Shown: positions 9,080 through 20,003, counted from the stretch's first letter. The stretch: 64,000 nt of DNA from Plasticicumulans acidivorans (GCF_003182095.1 NZ_QGTJ01000005.1:275698-339697), one strand, 5' to 3'. The notes: generated by a model not told the origin, from the sequence alone. Made by a program: numbers and translations.

Positions 9080-10450
9080 ATGAGCGCTGCTGCTCCCCGT
9101 CCTGATCTGTCCGGTCTGACGCTGGTCGTCGGGCTTGGTGCCTCCGGCCTGTCGGCGGCGCGCGCACTGGCCTGGCTCGGTGTCGAGTTCGCCGTCGCCG
9201 ATTCGCGTGCCGAGCCGCCGGGGCGCGAGGCGCTGGCGCAGATCGCCCCGAGTGCCGAATGCCATTGCGGCCCCTTCGACCCGGCGCTGTTCGCGCGGGC
9301 CGCACGGCTGATCGTCAGCCCCGGCGTCTGGGTGCGCACGCCGGCAATTGCCGCGGCGGCTGCGCGCGGCGTGCCGGTGTGGGGTGACGTCGAGCTGTTT
9401 GCGCGGCTGAGCCGTGTGCCGGTGATCGGTATCACCGGCTCCAACGGCAAGAGCACGGTGACGACGCTGCTCGGCGAAATGGCAGCGCGGGCGGGACGCA
9501 GGGTCGCGGTCGGCGGCAATCTCGGCACGCCGGCGCTCGATCTGTGGCTGGCCAGCGAGGCCCGGGGCGAAATCCCGGATCTGTACGTGCTCGAACTGTC
9601 GAGTTTCCAGCTCGAAACCACCGGCTCGCTCGATTGCCTGGCGGCGACGGTGCTCAACGTCACGCCCGATCACCTCGACCGCTACGACGGTATGGACGAT
9701 TACGCCGCCGCCAAGGCGCGGGTATTCGCCGGTCATGGCGTGCAGGTGCTCAACCGCGAGGACGCGCGGGTGATGGCGATGGCCCTGCCGCAGCGGCGGC
9801 AGATCGGTTTCAGCACTGGCTTGCCGAGCGCTGACGATTACGGCCTGCAGCGCGACGGTACGGCGCTCTGGCTGTGTCGTGGTGGCGAACGCCTGCTCGC
9901 TGCCGGCGAGCTGCGCCTCGGTGGCTTGCACAACCTGGCCAATGTGCTGGCGGCGCTCGCCCTCGGTGAGTGTGCCGGGCTGGAGCTGGCAGCGATGCTG
10001 GCGGCCGCGCGCGAATTCGGCGGTCTGACGCACCGCACCCAGCTCGTTGCCGAACACGCCGGTGTGCGTTACTACGACGATTCCAAAGGTACCAACGTCG
10101 GTGCGACCGAGGCCGCCGTGGCCGGTTTCAGCGAGCCGCTGGTGCTGATCGCCGGCGGCGACGGCAAGGGGCAGGATTTCACGGCACTCGCCGACGTGCT
10201 GGCCAGACGCGCCCGCGCCGTGGTGCTGATCGGGCGTGATGCCCCGGTGATCGAGGCTGCGCTGGGCGGGCGGGTGACGGTTGCGCACGCGCCGGATATG
10301 GACAGCGCCGTGCAGCAGGCTTCGGCATTGGCGCAGACGGGGGATGTGGTCCTGCTGTCGCCGGCCTGCGCCAGCCTCGACATGTACCGCAATTACGTCG
10401 AGCGCGGGCAGTTGTTCGCGCAGGCCGCGCAGAGGCTCGGCTCATGCTGA
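9080..10450 (+). CDS. murD: UDP-MurNAc-L-alanine:D-glutamate ligase
   Basis: MurD adds D-glutamate to UDP-MurNAc-L-Ala. The N-terminal Rossmann-like loop reads VVGLGASGLSAARAL and the ATP loop GSNGKS is at about 120-125. YYDDSKGTNVGAT and LLSPACASLDMY are family signatures. I chose ATG 9080 (456 residues). An in-frame GTG at 9071 overlaps the mraY stop as GTGA and would add three residues, which is equally possible given how often this operon uses such overlaps. The stop overlaps the ftsW start by 7 bases. Confidence 0.96.
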   Translation: MSAAAPRPDLSGLTLVVGLGASGLSAARALAWLGVEFAVADSRAEPPGREALAQIAPSAECHCGPFDPALFARAARLIVSPGVWVRTPAIAAAAARGVPVWGDVELFARLSRVPVIGITGSNGKSTVTTLLGEMAARAGRRVAVGGNLGTPALDLWLASEARGEIPDLYVLELSSFQLETTGSLDCLAATVLNVTPDHLDRYDGMDDYAAAKARVFAGHGVQVLNREDARVMAMALPQRRQIGFSTGLPSADDYGLQRDGTALWLCRGGERLLAAGELRLGGLHNLANVLAALALGECAGLELAAMLAAAREFGGLTHRTQLVAEHAGVRYYDDSKGTNVGATEAAVAGFSEPLVLIAGGDGKGQDFTALADVLARRARAVVLIGRDAPVIEAALGGRVTVAHAPDMDSAVQQASALAQTGDVVLLSPACASLDMYRNYVERGQLFAQAAQRLGSC

Positions 10451-11652
10451 ACGGCGTCCTCGATCGCATCCATCCACGTCCGGAGGAAGGTGAGGAGCGC
10501 CTGGCGCCGCTCGATCCCTGGCTGGTGTTTCCGGCGATGCTGCTGATCGCGGTCGGCGTGCTGATGGTGACCTCGGCGTCGATGCCGATGGCCGATCGTA
10601 CGACCGGCCAGCCGTTCTATTTCCTCTATCGCCACGTTGCCTATCTGCTGCTCGGGCTGATGCTGGGCTGGCTCGCTTTCCAGATCGAGATCGAGACCTG
10701 GTATGAGCGCGGGCCGGCGATTTTGATGGGCGTAATGTTACTGCTGGTGCTGGTGCTGATCCCGGGCATCGGCCGTCGCGTCAACGGTTCGTGGCGCTGG
10801 ATCAATCTCGGCATCATGAACGTGCAGGTCTCCGAGCTCGCCAAGCTCGCGGCGATCATCTACGTCGCCGGTTACCTGCGCCGCCACGGCGCCGCATTGC
10901 GTGCCTCGATCGTGGCGATGATCCGGCCGCTGCTGGTACTGGGCGTGCTCGCTCTGCTGCTGCTGATGGAGCCCGACTTCGGCGCGACGATGGTCATCAT
11001 CTTCGTCGCGCTGGGCATGGTGTTCCTTGGCGGCGTCAATATCTGGCAGTTCTCGGCGATGCAGCTGCTGGTGGTCAGCGGCATGGCCGTGCTGCTGTGG
11101 TCCTCACCGTACCGGCGCGCGCGTCTGTCGAGCTTCCTCAATCCCTGGGAAGATCCGTTCAACAAGGGTTTCCAGCTGACGCAGTCGCTGATCGCCATCG
11201 GCCGCGGCGAGATGTTCGGTGTCGGCCTCGGCGCCAGCGTGCAGAAGCTCTTCTATCTGCCTGAAGCCTATACCGACTTCATTTTCGCCATCCTCGCCGA
11301 GGAGTTTGGCCTGCTCGGCGTGCTCGGCGTGCTGACGCTCTACATCACGCTGGTGGTGCGCGCCTTCCAGGTCGGTGCGCGGGCCGAACGGGTCAAGCAG
11401 CCCTTCGGCGCTTATGTGGCCTACGGCATCGGTCTGTGGATCGGTTTTCAGGCGCTGATCAACATGGGCGTCAACATGGGCGTGCTGCCGACCAAGGGGC
11501 TGACGCTGCCGTTCATCAGCTTCGGCGGTTCTTCGCTGGTGGTGATGTGCATCGCCTTCGCGATCCTGTTGCGTGTCGATGTCGAGACCCGTGCCGAGGA
11601 AAATCCCCTGGCGCTGCGCGAACGGCTGCTGGCCAAGGTACGTGCGCCATGA
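10444..11652 (+). CDS. ftsW: Septal peptidoglycan polymerase FtsW
   Basis: FtsW is the SEDS-family glycosyltransferase that polymerises lipid II at the septum together with FtsI. The 402-residue protein has a charged N-terminus of about 25 residues, then about ten membrane segments. SEDS motifs visible are GRRVNGSWRWINLG, QVSELAKLA, LMEPDFGATMV, and TDFIFAILAEEFG followed near the end by LPFISFGGSSLVV. It overlaps murD by 7 bases and murG by 4 (ATGA). Confidence 0.97.
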   Translation: MLNGVLDRIHPRPEEGEERLAPLDPWLVFPAMLLIAVGVLMVTSASMPMADRTTGQPFYFLYRHVAYLLLGLMLGWLAFQIEIETWYERGPAILMGVMLLLVLVLIPGIGRRVNGSWRWINLGIMNVQVSELAKLAAIIYVAGYLRRHGAALRASIVAMIRPLLVLGVLALLLLMEPDFGATMVIIFVALGMVFLGGVNIWQFSAMQLLVVSGMAVLLWSSPYRRARLSSFLNPWEDPFNKGFQLTQSLIAIGRGEMFGVGLGASVQKLFYLPEAYTDFIFAILAEEFGLLGVLGVLTLYITLVVRAFQVGARAERVKQPFGAYVAYGIGLWIGFQALINMGVNMGVLPTKGLTLPFISFGGSSLVVMCIAFAILLRVDVETRAEENPLALRERLLAKVRAP

Positions 11653-12770
11653 CGTCTCCCGTACTGATCATGGCCGGCGGCACTGGCGGTCACGTGTTTC
11701 CGGCTCTGGCGGTGGCCGAGGAGCTGCGTACGCGCGGCATCCCGGTGGTCTGGCTGGGGTCGACGCAGGGCATGGAGGCGCGGCTGGTGCCAGCCCGCGG
11801 CTTCCCGCTCGAATGCCTCGATGTCGCCGGTCTGCGCGGCAAGGGCTGGGGGCGGCGGTTGTCGGCGCCTTTCATGCTCGCGCGTGCCTGCGCGCAGGCA
11901 TTCTCGCTGTTGCGCCGGCTGCAGCCGCGGCTGGTCATCGGCTTCGGTGGTTTTGCCAGCGGGCCCGGCGGAGCGATGGCGCGTCTGCGCGGCATTCCGC
12001 TGTTGATCCACGAGCAGAATGCCATTGCCGGCTACACCAACCGCATCCTGGCTCGGCTGGCGACACGGGTCTGCGAGGCGTTTCCCGGGGCTTTCCCGGC
12101 CGCCCGTGCGGCGCTGGCCACCGGCAATCCGGTGCGCGCCGAGATCGCTGCACTGCCGGCACCGGTTGAGCGTTTCGCCGGGCGCGATGCTGCTGCTGTG
12201 CGGCTGCTCGTCGTCGGTGGCAGCCAGGGGGCGCTGGCACTGAATCAGCTGGTGCCGCAGGCGCTGGCTCTGCTGCCGGAGCAACAGCGGCCGCAGGTGC
12301 GTCACCAGGCCGGCGGCAGGATGCTCGATTCCGCCGCCGAGGCCTATCGCCAAGCCGGGCTTGAGGTGCAGCCGGAACCCTTCATCGAGGACATGGCGGC
12401 GGCCTACGCCTGGGCCGATCTGGTGCTGTGCCGCAGCGGTGCATTGACCGTCGCGGAGCTGGCCGCGGCCGGTGTTGGCAGCTTGCTGGTGCCGTTCCCG
12501 TTTGCCGTCGATGACCATCAGACCGCCAACGGTCGTTATCTGGAGCGTGCCGGCGCGGCGCGGGTGCTGCCGCAGTCGACGCTGACGGCGCAGAGCCTGG
12601 CCGACGAGCTTGCACCGTTGCTCGCCGATCGCAGCCGCCTGCTGGCGATGGCCGAGGCAGCGCGCGGGCTGGCGCAGCCGCAGGCCGCTCTTCGTGTTGC
12701 TGAAGCCGGGCTGGCGATCGCCCGCCCGACGGCATTCCCCCCGAACCCCAAGCAGGAACCGTCTTCATGA
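11649..12770 (+). CDS. murG: UDP-GlcNAc:lipid I GlcNAc transferase MurG
   Basis: MurG adds GlcNAc to lipid I on the inner face of the membrane, giving lipid II. The GT28-family protein of 373 residues starts with the glycine-rich membrane/acceptor loop [19 protein letters not shown]. It carries [23 protein letters not shown], the second glycine loop [12 protein letters not shown], and the UDP-binding end [15 protein letters not shown] with [17 protein letters not shown] 11649 overlaps the ftsW stop (ATGA), and the murC start overlaps in the same way. Confidence 0.97.
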   Translation: MTSPVLIMAGGTGGHVFPALAVAEELRTRGIPVVWLGSTQGMEARLVPARGFPLECLDVAGLRGKGWGRRLSAPFMLARACAQAFSLLRRLQPRLVIGFGGFASGPGGAMARLRGIPLLIHEQNAIAGYTNRILARLATRVCEAFPGAFPAARAALATGNPVRAEIAALPAPVERFAGRDAAAVRLLVVGGSQGALALNQLVPQALALLPEQQRPQVRHQAGGRMLDSAAEAYRQAGLEVQPEPFIEDMAAAYAWADLVLCRSGALTVAELAAAGVGSLLVPFPFAVDDHQTANGRYLERAGAARVLPQSTLTAQSLADELAPLLADRSRLLAMAEAARGLAQPQAALRVAEAGLAIARPTAFPPNPKQEPSS

Positions 12771-14215
12771 ACAGCCCGGTCAACGCACAAGGCATGCTGA
12801 GTCCGCTCAGCCATGGCATGCGGCGCATTCGCAAAGTGCATTTCGTCGGTATTGGCGGTGCGGGCATGAGCGGCATCGCCGAGGTGCTGATCAACCTTGG
12901 CTACACCGTGTCGGGTTCGGATCTGGCGAGCAATGCAGTGACGCAGCGTCTGGTCGAACTCGGTGCTCAGGTGTTCACCGGCCACCGTGCCGAGAATGTC
13001 GCCGGTCGCGACTGCATCGTCGTTTCCAGCGCTGTCACCGAGGACAACCCGGAGCTGATCACCGCACGTGAGGCGCGTCTGCCGGTGGTGCCGCGCGCCG
13101 AGATGCTGGCCGAGCTGATGCGCTTTCGTTACGGCATTGCCGTTGCCGGCACGCACGGCAAGACCACGACGACCAGCCTGATCGCCAGCCTGCTGGCCGA
13201 GGGTGGTCTCGATCCGACCTTCGTCATCGGCGGGCGTCTGAACAGCGCCGGTGCCAACGCGCGCCTCGGGGCTGGCAAATACCTGGTCGCCGAAGCCGAC
13301 GAGTCGGATGCCTCGTTTCTGTATCTGCAGCCGATGATCGCGGTGGTCACCAATATCGACGCCGATCATCTGTCGACCTACGGCGGTGATTTCGAGCGCT
13401 TGCGCGGCACTTTCGTCGAATTTCTGCACCACCTGCCGTTTTACGGGCTCGCGGTGCTCTGCCTCGATGATCCCGAGGTACGGCGCACGCTGCCGCAGGT
13501 CAACCGTCCGGTGCTGACCTACGGTACCAGTGAGGACTGCGACGTGCGCGCGACCGATATCGTGCAGCACGGCATGCAGACGCATTTCACCGCCCACCTG
13601 TCCGGTGGTGGCGTGGCGCTGAAGGTGACGTTGAACCTGCCGGGCCGGCACAGCGTGCTCAACGCGCTGGCGGCGATCGGCGTGGCTTTTGAGCTCGGCG
13701 TGCCGGTCGACACCATCCGCTCGGCGCTGCTCGGCTTCCAGGGCATCGGCCGGCGCTTCCATCAGCACGGCACACTGACCTTGCCGCAGGGTGGCCAGAT
13801 CGAACTGATGGATGACTACGGTCACCATCCGCGCGAGGTGGCTGCGGTGCTTGATGCGATCCGCGGTGGCTGGCCGCAGCGGCGGCTGGTGCTGGCGTTT
13901 CAGCCACATCGCTACACGCGCACCCGCGATCTGTTCGAGGACTTCACGCAGGTGCTGTCGACGGTCGACGTGCTGTTGCTGACCGACGTCTATCCGGCCG
14001 GCGAGAAACCAATCGCAGGCGTCGACGGTCGTGCACTGGCACGGGCGATCCGTGCCCGCGGGCTCGTCGATCCGGTGTTCGTCGATCGTGCCGCCGATCT
14101 GGCGGCTGCACTGCCGGCGGTGCTGCGTGACGGCGACCTGGTGCTGATGATGGGTGCGGGGGATATCGGTGCCTGTGCCAATCGTCTGGGGCGGGAAGGT
14201 TGGACTGCCGAGTGA
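12767..14215 (+). CDS. murC: UDP-MurNAc:L-alanine ligase MurC
   Basis: MurC adds the first amino acid, L-alanine, to UDP-MurNAc. The 482-residue protein has the N-terminal dinucleotide-like loop [17 protein letters not shown], the ATP motif GTHGKT starting at residue 128, [10 protein letters not shown], and [11 protein letters not shown]. It is complete. The next gene is ddl: murB, which lies between them in some proteobacteria, is absent here, as in E. coli and Pseudomonas. Confidence 0.97.
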   Translation: MNSPVNAQGMLSPLSHGMRRIRKVHFVGIGGAGMSGIAEVLINLGYTVSGSDLASNAVTQRLVELGAQVFTGHRAENVAGRDCIVVSSAVTEDNPELITAREARLPVVPRAEMLAELMRFRYGIAVAGTHGKTTTTSLIASLLAEGGLDPTFVIGGRLNSAGANARLGAGKYLVAEADESDASFLYLQPMIAVVTNIDADHLSTYGGDFERLRGTFVEFLHHLPFYGLAVLCLDDPEVRRTLPQVNRPVLTYGTSEDCDVRATDIVQHGMQTHFTAHLSGGGVALKVTLNLPGRHSVLNALAAIGVAFELGVPVDTIRSALLGFQGIGRRFHQHGTLTLPQGGQIELMDDYGHHPREVAAVLDAIRGGWPQRRLVLAFQPHRYTRTRDLFEDFTQVLSTVDVLLLTDVYPAGEKPIAGVDGRALARAIRARGLVDPVFVDRAADLAAALPAVLRDGDLVLMMGAGDIGACANRLGREGWTAE

Positions 14216-14277
14216 ATCGTAATGTTGCGATGCAGCAAAGACTGCGTCGAACGAGTAACATTGACGGGATGATCGAC

Positions 14278-15225
14278 ATGAACGAAACGCGTAAGCGCGT
14301 CACCGATGCAGCCGCCTTCGGCAAGGTGGCGGTGCTGTTCGGCGGCTGGTCGGCGGAGCGCGAGGTCTCGCTGAAGAGCGGGCGGGCCGTGCTGGCGGCA
14401 CTGTGCCGACGCGGTATCGATGCGCATGGCATCGACGCCGGGCGTGATGTGCTCGAAGTGCTGCGTGAAGGCGCATTCGACCGCGTGTTCATCGTGCTGC
14501 ACGGCCGTGGTGGCGAGGATGGCGTGATCCAGGGCGCGCTCGAACTGCTTGGCCTGCCGTATACCGGCAGTGGCGTGCAGGCCTCGGCGATCGGTATGGA
14601 CAAGTGGCGCACCAAGCTGATCTGGCAGGCGCTCGATCTGCCGACGCTGCCGTTTCGCCTGGCGCTGAGCGCGGCGGATCTCGACGGTGTCATCGACGAG
14701 CTTGGCCTGCCGCTCGCGGTCAAGCCGACGCGCGAGGGGTCGAGCATCGGGGTGACGCGGGTCGAGCGCGCCGAGCAGCTGGCTGCGGCATTCGAGCTTG
14801 CGGCCGCCTGCGATTCGCCGGTCATCATCGAGCCCTGGGTGACTGGCCGGGAGCTGACTGGTGGCGTGCTCGCCGGCGAGGCACTGCCGCTGATCCGCAT
14901 GCAGGCCGCCGTCGAGTTTTATGACTACGAGGCCAAGTACAACCGCGACGACACGCAGTATCACTGCCCGGCGGGTCTCGGCGATGAGCTCGAAGTCAAG
15001 TTGCGGTCGCTGGTAACACGGGCGTTTGCGGCGGTCGGCGCAAGCGGCTGGGGGCGCGTCGACCTGATGCTCGATGATGCGGGTGCGCCGTGGCTGCTTG
15101 AAGTCAACACCGTACCGGGGATGACCGACCACAGTCTGGTGCCGCTGGCGGCGCGTGTCGCCGGCCTCGATTTCGACGAACTGTGCTGGCGCATTCTCGA
15201 AAGCAGCGGGGTGGCGGCGCAATGA
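14278..15225 (+). CDS. ddl: D-alanine--D-alanine ligase
   Basis: Ddl joins two D-alanines for MurF. The ATP-grasp protein has the family start [21 protein letters not shown], then [37 protein letters not shown] and [14 protein letters not shown]. From ATG 14278 it has 315 residues, matching pseudomonad DdlB, with GGGA 8 bases upstream. Upstream in-frame starts (GTG 14212, ATG 14230, ATG 14269) would add 3 to 22 residues that lack family resemblance. The stop overlaps ftsQ as ATGA. Confidence 0.94.
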   Translation: MNETRKRVTDAAAFGKVAVLFGGWSAEREVSLKSGRAVLAALCRRGIDAHGIDAGRDVLEVLREGAFDRVFIVLHGRGGEDGVIQGALELLGLPYTGSGVQASAIGMDKWRTKLIWQALDLPTLPFRLALSAADLDGVIDELGLPLAVKPTREGSSIGVTRVERAEQLAAAFELAAACDSPVIIEPWVTGRELTGGVLAGEALPLIRMQAAVEFYDYEAKYNRDDTQYHCPAGLGDELEVKLRSLVTRAFAAVGASGWGRVDLMLDDAGAPWLLEVNTVPGMTDHSLVPLAARVAGLDFDELCWRILESSGVAAQ

Positions 15226-16118
15226 GTCTGTTGCGGCGCCGGCGCAAGCGCGGCGCAGTACGCACCCGCCATGAGGCGGGCGAGCAGCGCGGCTGGAAGC
15301 TCGGCAGCGGCGCGAGCACGGTCTTGCGTGTGCTCGGCACGCTGGCGGCGTTTGCCGGCATCGCCTGGGGCGGTGTGCGCACCGCCGACTGGATGCTGCG
15401 TGAAGGCGAGTTCCCGCTGCGCAAGGTCACTGTCGACGGTGATCTGCGCAACCTCGGACCGGAGGACGCGGAGGCGGTGGTACGTCCCTATCTGGGGCGC
15501 AACTTCTTTCGCCTGGACATGCGGGCGATGCGCGAAGGGTTTGCCGGCAATCCCTGGGTGGAATCGGTCGATGTCACCCGGCGCTGGCCGGATACCGTTG
15601 CCGTGCGTTTCGTCGAGCGAGTGCCCTTCGCCAAGTGGGGCACGGACGGTGACATGCTCGACACCCGCGCCCGGGTGTTCCGTCCAGGCAAATTGCGCGA
15701 GCAGCACGACTGGCCGCAGCTGTCGGGCCCGCCCGGCCACGAGGCTCTGCTGATGGATACCTACGGTGCGGTCAACCGGCGTCTGGCGGCGCTCAGCCTG
15801 AAGGTTGTCGATCTGCGCCAGGACGCTCGCGGCGCCTGGTCGATGCACCTCGACAACGACATTGAACTTTATCTGGGACGCGAAGCGTTCGCCGAGAGGC
15901 TGGATCGCTTCGTGGACGTTTATCCGCAGGTGCTCGCTGCTGATGCCGGACGCATCGCGGGAGTGGACCTGCGTTACCTGAATGGTTTTGCCGTGCGCTG
16001 GAAGTCGGCATCGGGGAGCGATGCGACTCACGCGGGTACCGCCCGGACGGTGGATGCAGACGCCTGGTCGCGTCGTACCGCCGGGCTGAGTCATGCGGGC
16101 GCGCTGGGCGCGGGTTGA
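15222..16118 (+). CDS. ftsQ: Cell division protein FtsQ
   Basis: FtsQ is a bitopic membrane protein that links early and late divisome proteins through the FtsQLB complex. The 298-residue product has a very basic N-terminus (LLRRRRKRG), one membrane segment at about residues 37-55, and a periplasmic POTRA domain starting at [20 protein letters not shown], then [20 protein letters not shown] and the FtsQ beta-domain. The start is ATG 15222, overlapping the ddl stop. The last 25 or so residues are low-complexity and rich in A, G and T. Confidence 0.94.
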   Translation: MSLLRRRRKRGAVRTRHEAGEQRGWKLGSGASTVLRVLGTLAAFAGIAWGGVRTADWMLREGEFPLRKVTVDGDLRNLGPEDAEAVVRPYLGRNFFRLDMRAMREGFAGNPWVESVDVTRRWPDTVAVRFVERVPFAKWGTDGDMLDTRARVFRPGKLREQHDWPQLSGPPGHEALLMDTYGAVNRRLAALSLKVVDLRQDARGAWSMHLDNDIELYLGREAFAERLDRFVDVYPQVLAADAGRIAGVDLRYLNGFAVRWKSASGSDATHAGTARTVDADAWSRRTAGLSHAGALGAG

Positions 16119-16139
16119 GATCACGGGGAAACGCTGGGC

Positions 16140-17375
16140 ATGTCCAGGAAACACGACAAGAAAATGGTGGTCGGACTCGACATCGGTACGTCGAAGGTCG
16201 TCGCGCTGGTCGGCGAAGTCGGGGCCGATGGCGAGCTCGAAGTGATCGGCTGCGGTTCGCAGCCCTCGCGGGGTCTGAAGAAGGGCGTTGTCGTCAATAT
16301 TGAGTCGACGGTGCAGTCGATCCAGCGCGCGATCGAGGGCGCTGAGCAGACTGCAGGTTGCCAGATCCATTCGGTGTTCACCGGCATTGCCGGCAGTCAC
16401 ATCCGCAGCCTGAATTCACACGGCATCGTGCCGATCCGCGACAAGGAAGTGACGCAGGCGGATGTCGATCGCGTCATCGAGGCGGCGGGTGCCGTGGCCA
16501 TCCCGACTGACCAGAAAGTGCTGCACATCCTGCCGCAGGAGTTCCTGATCGATCATCAGGAGGGCATCCGCGAGCCGATCGGCATGTCCGGCGTGCGCCT
16601 GGAGGCGCGCGTGCACATGGTGACCGGGGCGGTCAGTGCAGCGCAGAACATTGTCAAATGCGTCGAGCGCTGCAATCTTGAGGTTGACGACATCATCCTG
16701 CAGCCACTGGCTTCCGCGCGCGCCGTGCTGACTGACGATGAAAAAGAGCTTGGCGTGTGCCTGGTCGACATCGGCGGCGGCACGACCGATATTGCTGTGT
16801 TCGTCAACGGTGCGATCCAGCACACGGCGGTGATTCCGATCGCCGGTGATCAGGTCACCAATGACATCGCGGTGGCGTTTCGCACGCCTACGCAGTTTGC
16901 TGAGACGCTGAAGCTTGAGCATGGCTGCTGCCTCAACGCCTACGCCTCCAGTGAGCAGGAAATCGAGGTGCCGAGCGTCGGCGAGCGGGCGCCGCGACGC
17001 CTGTCGGCGCAGACCCTCGCCGAGGTGGTCGAGGCCCGCTACGAGGAGCTGTTCGGTCTGATTCAGGCCGAGCTGCGGCGCAGCGGTTTCGAGGATCTGA
17101 TCGCTGCCGGCATCGTGCTGACCGGCGGCAGTTCACGCATCCGCGGAGCGACCGAGCTCGCGGAAGAGATCTTCCATGTTCCGGTACGCCAGGGCATGCC
17201 CATGCATGTCATCGGCTTACCTGATGTCATCGGCAACCCGGTCTATTCGACGGCCGTTGGACTGTTGCTGGTGGGAAGTGAGAACCGTTCGGCTGGCAAA
17301 CCCGGCTCGGCGGCCAAGGATGGGCGACAGGGACTGTTCGCACGCATGAAAGCGTGGTTCCAGGGCAATTTCTAG
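16140..17375 (+). CDS. ftsA: Cell division protein FtsA
   Basis: FtsA is the actin-like ATPase that tethers FtsZ to the membrane and recruits later division proteins. The 411-residue protein shows the phosphate-1 motif [16 protein letters not shown], the second motif [13 protein letters not shown] and the adenosine motif [11 protein letters not shown]. It ends in an amphipathic helix [14 protein letters not shown] typical of the membrane-targeting sequence. It starts 21 bases after ftsQ behind GGGGAAA. Confidence 0.96.
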   Translation: MSRKHDKKMVVGLDIGTSKVVALVGEVGADGELEVIGCGSQPSRGLKKGVVVNIESTVQSIQRAIEGAEQTAGCQIHSVFTGIAGSHIRSLNSHGIVPIRDKEVTQADVDRVIEAAGAVAIPTDQKVLHILPQEFLIDHQEGIREPIGMSGVRLEARVHMVTGAVSAAQNIVKCVERCNLEVDDIILQPLASARAVLTDDEKELGVCLVDIGGGTTDIAVFVNGAIQHTAVIPIAGDQVTNDIAVAFRTPTQFAETLKLEHGCCLNAYASSEQEIEVPSVGERAPRRLSAQTLAEVVEARYEELFGLIQAELRRSGFEDLIAAGIVLTGGSSRIRGATELAEEIFHVPVRQGMPMHVIGLPDVIGNPVYSTAVGLLLVGSENRSAGKPGSAAKDGRQGLFARMKAWFQGNF

Positions 17376-17396
17376 ATTTCATCACGCGGCAGTCGC

Positions 17397-17430
17397 GGCG
17401 TTCTGTCCGGCGGGCAGACGGCAGGACGCC
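17397..17430 (+). other. Imperfect hairpin in the ftsA-ftsZ spacer
   Basis: GGCGTTCTGTCCG (17397-17409) can pair with CGGCAGGACGCC (17419-17430) with one G-U pair and one bulged T, closing a 9-base loop. It lies in the 79-base gap before the ftsZ ribosome site (AGAGGAGA) and has no U-tract. It could affect mRNA processing or stability, but this is inference. Confidence 0.35.
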
Positions 17431-17454
17431 AGGAACTCAGAGGAGACAAACACC

Positions 17455-18663
17455 ATGTTCGAGATCATGGAGCACAACCAGCAGAACGCGATCATCAAGG
17501 TCATAGGCATCGGCGGCGGCGGCGGTAACGCCGTGCAGCACATGGTGTCGAGCCATCACATCGAGGGCGTGGATTTCTACTGCGCCAATACCGATGCGCA
17601 GGCCCTGCGTTCCTATACCGTGCAGCATGCCCTGCAGCTAGGCTCCGGCGTCACCAAGGGTCTTGGTGCGGGTGCGAACCCCGAAATCGGCAAGAAGGCG
17701 GCCATGGAAGACCGCGAGCGCATCCGCGAGGCGCTCGACGGTGCCGACATGGTGTTCATCACCGCGGGCATGGGCGGCGGCACCGGCACCGGTGGAGCTC
17801 CGGTGGTGGCCCAGGTCGCGCGTGAAATGGGCATCCTCGCCGTGGCCGTGGTCACCAAGCCGTTCGGTTTCGAAGGCCGCAAGCGCATGGACGTCGCCGT
17901 GCAGGGCATCAAGGAGCTGGCTCAGGAAGTCGATTCGCTGATCACCATTCCCAACGACAAGCTGCTGCCGGTGCTCGGCAAGGGGGCGACCCTGCTCGAT
18001 GCCTTCAAGGCGGCGAATGATGTGCTCGCCGGGGCCGTGCAGGGCATCGCCGAACTGATCACCCGTCCGGGCCTGATCAACGTCGACTTCGCCGACGTGC
18101 GCACGGTGATGGAGGAAATGGGCGTGGCGATGATGGGTACCGGCCGGGCGAGTGGCAACGGTCGTGCGCGTGAAGCCGCTGAAGCCGCCATCGCCAGCCC
18201 GCTGCTGGAGAATATCGACCTTGCTGGTGCGCGCGGCCTGCTGGTCAACGTCACTGCCGGTATGGACCTGACGATTGGCGAGTTCCATGAAGTCGGTGAA
18301 ATCGTGCGTGATCTGGCGGCCGATGATGCCACCGTGGTGGTTGGTACCGTCATCGATCCGGAGATGAGCAGCGAGCTGCGCGTGACCATCGTCGCTACCG
18401 GCATCGGCAGCCGTACAGCCGGCGAACTGCCGGCGACGACACCGCAGGCCGTCGCACCGGCGATGGGCAGCGTCGGTGCCGTGCGCCCGTTCCCGGGGCG
18501 TGCCGGTGGTGAGCGTGCGGAGCCGCGTAACGAGCCGCGTCCTGCGGTCTCGCCGGCAGCGAAGAGCAAGCCGCAGACGCCGACCGATGTGTTTGCGGAT
18601 CGCAACGAGTCCGAACTGGAGTATCTCGATATTCCGGCGTTCCTGCGCCGTCAGGCCGACTGA
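17455..18663 (+). CDS. ftsZ: Cell division protein FtsZ
   Basis: FtsZ is the tubulin-like GTPase that forms the Z ring. The 402-residue protein has the nucleotide loop [15 protein letters not shown], the tubulin signature GGGTGTG at residues 107-113, and [11 protein letters not shown] with the conserved T7 loop. A variable linker (about 320-385) is rich in P, A and R. The conserved C-terminal peptide [15 protein letters not shown] binds FtsA and ZipA. ATG 17455 has a strong AGAGGAGA 9 bases upstream. This is the last gene before the terminator. Confidence 0.98.
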   Translation: MFEIMEHNQQNAIIKVIGIGGGGGNAVQHMVSSHHIEGVDFYCANTDAQALRSYTVQHALQLGSGVTKGLGAGANPEIGKKAAMEDRERIREALDGADMVFITAGMGGGTGTGGAPVVAQVAREMGILAVAVVTKPFGFEGRKRMDVAVQGIKELAQEVDSLITIPNDKLLPVLGKGATLLDAFKAANDVLAGAVQGIAELITRPGLINVDFADVRTVMEEMGVAMMGTGRASGNGRAREAAEAAIASPLLENIDLAGARGLLVNVTAGMDLTIGEFHEVGEIVRDLAADDATVVVGTVIDPEMSSELRVTIVATGIGSRTAGELPATTPQAVAPAMGSVGAVRPFPGRAGGERAEPRNEPRPAVSPAAKSKPQTPTDVFADRNESELEYLDIPAFLRRQAD

Positions 18664-19006
18664 CCGGTTTGCCCCTGCCCGGGGTCGGGCGGGGGCCGCA
18701 CAGGATCTTCTGCCTCGTCGGATGTCTCCCCGGCGAGGAGGGCTTGTGCGGGCGTCGCCCAAGGGGGCACGGCGGGATGCCGTGCCCCTTTTTCGTGCTT
18801 TTTTATTGTTCCGATGCTTGGCGGACGAAACTTTTGTGACGAGTTGGTGACTCATCGCTTGTTTGTTGTATTGTTGCCTTGCACAATGACACAGCCTGTT
18901 GCGTGCGTCATACTTCGCCGCAACTTTCCTGTCACACCGCGCGTCGCCTCGGTCGTAAGCCGCTGCCGAACGGACGTCGCCGGAACCGAGCGTTGGGGGT
19001 ACCGCC
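18664..19006. other. Intergenic region ftsZ-lpxC
   Basis: The 343-base region holds no credible gene. The dcw terminator is at 18761-18793. The 210 bases after it should contain the lpxC promoter and leader, but no pair of boxes close to the sigma-70 consensus with correct spacing stood out. Confidence 0.5.
18761..18793 (+). terminator. Intrinsic terminator of the dcw operon
   Basis: GGGGCACGGC (18764-18773) pairs perfectly with GCCGTGCCCC (18779-18788) around a GGGAT loop. Flanking AAG and TTT extend the stem, and five Ts follow (18789-18793). It separates ftsZ from lpxC, so lpxC is likely transcribed from its own promoter. Confidence 0.9.
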
Positions 19007-19927
19007 ATGATCAGGCAGTGCACGTTAAAGAATGTCATCCGCGCCACAGGCGTCGGCCTGCACACGGGCGAAAAGGTCTATCTGACGCTGCGCCCGGCGC
19101 CGCCGGATGCCGGCATCGTCTTTCGGCGTATCGATCTGCCGACACCCGTCGAGATTTACGCCACGCCGCTGAATGTCGGTGACACCCAGCTGTCGACCAC
19201 GCTGCACGCCGGTGATGTGCGCGTCTCGACCGTCGAGCACCTGCTGGCGGCTTTCGCCGGGCTGGGCATCGACAATGCGATCGTCGATGTCAGTGCGCCG
19301 GAAGTGCCGATCATGGACGGCAGCGCGAGCCCGTTCGTGTTCCTGATCCAGTCCGCCGGTATCGAGGAGCAGGCCGCACCCAAGCGCTTCATCCGCATCA
19401 AGCGTGCGATCGAGGTTCGTGATGGCGACAAGGTGGCGCGCTTTGAGCCGTTCAACGGCTTCAAGGTGGCGTTTACCATCGACTTCGACCATCCGGTGTT
19501 CCGCAACCGGCCGCAGACCGCCAAGATCGATTTTTCCGCGACTTCGTTCGTCAAGGAAGTCAGCCGGGCGCGCACCTTCGGTTTCATGCATGAAATCGAA
19601 TACCTGCGTGAGCACAATCTGGCGCTGGGCGGCAGCCTCGACAATGCGCTGGTCGTGGACGAATACCGCATCCTCAACGAGGACGGGCTGCGCTACGAGG
19701 ATGAGTTCGTCAAGCACAAGATTCTTGATGCGATTGGCGATCTCTACCTGCTTGGCCACAGCCTGATCGGCTCGTTCATCGGCTACAAGTCCGGGCACGG
19801 CCTGAACAATGCGCTGCTGCGCGCCTTGCTGGCCGAGCGCGAAGCCTGGGAGGAAGTGACGTTCACCGGCAATCAGCCGGCGCCGATTTCCTTCCTGCAG
19901 CCGGCGCAGGTTGCAACTGTCCGCTGA
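19007..19927 (+). CDS. lpxC: UDP-3-O-acyl-N-acetylglucosamine deacetylase LpxC
   Basis: LpxC catalyses the committed, zinc-dependent step of lipid A synthesis. The 306-residue protein has the zinc histidine in [10 protein letters not shown] (H78), the second zinc and catalytic site [16 protein letters not shown] (H237, D241), and MDGSASPFV. The length matches E. coli LpxC (305). It follows the dcw terminator and precedes secA, the standard gammaproteobacterial order. Confidence 0.97.
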   Translation: MIRQCTLKNVIRATGVGLHTGEKVYLTLRPAPPDAGIVFRRIDLPTPVEIYATPLNVGDTQLSTTLHAGDVRVSTVEHLLAAFAGLGIDNAIVDVSAPEVPIMDGSASPFVFLIQSAGIEEQAAPKRFIRIKRAIEVRDGDKVARFEPFNGFKVAFTIDFDHPVFRNRPQTAKIDFSATSFVKEVSRARTFGFMHEIEYLREHNLALGGSLDNALVVDEYRILNEDGLRYEDEFVKHKILDAIGDLYLLGHSLIGSFIGYKSGHGLNNALLRALLAEREAWEEVTFTGNQPAPISFLQPAQVATVR

Positions 19928-19956
19928 GATTCGTTGTCTGCAGAACGCAACCCGGA

Positions 19957-20003
19957 TGAACGCACAAGGCGCGACGAAATCCTCGTCGCGCCTTGTGCGT
20001 TCA
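19957..20003 (+). repeat. Perfect 21-bp inverted repeat between lpxC and secA
   Basis: The arms at 19957-19977 and 19983-20003 are exact reverse complements (beginning TGAACGCACA and ending TGTGCGTTCA) with a 5-base AATCC loop. There is no T-run on either side, so it is not a canonical intrinsic terminator. It lies 29 bases after the lpxC stop and 108 bases before secA, in the position of secM in enterobacteria. It may stabilise the 3' end of the lpxC message, terminate with a factor, or regulate secA. Confidence 0.85.
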
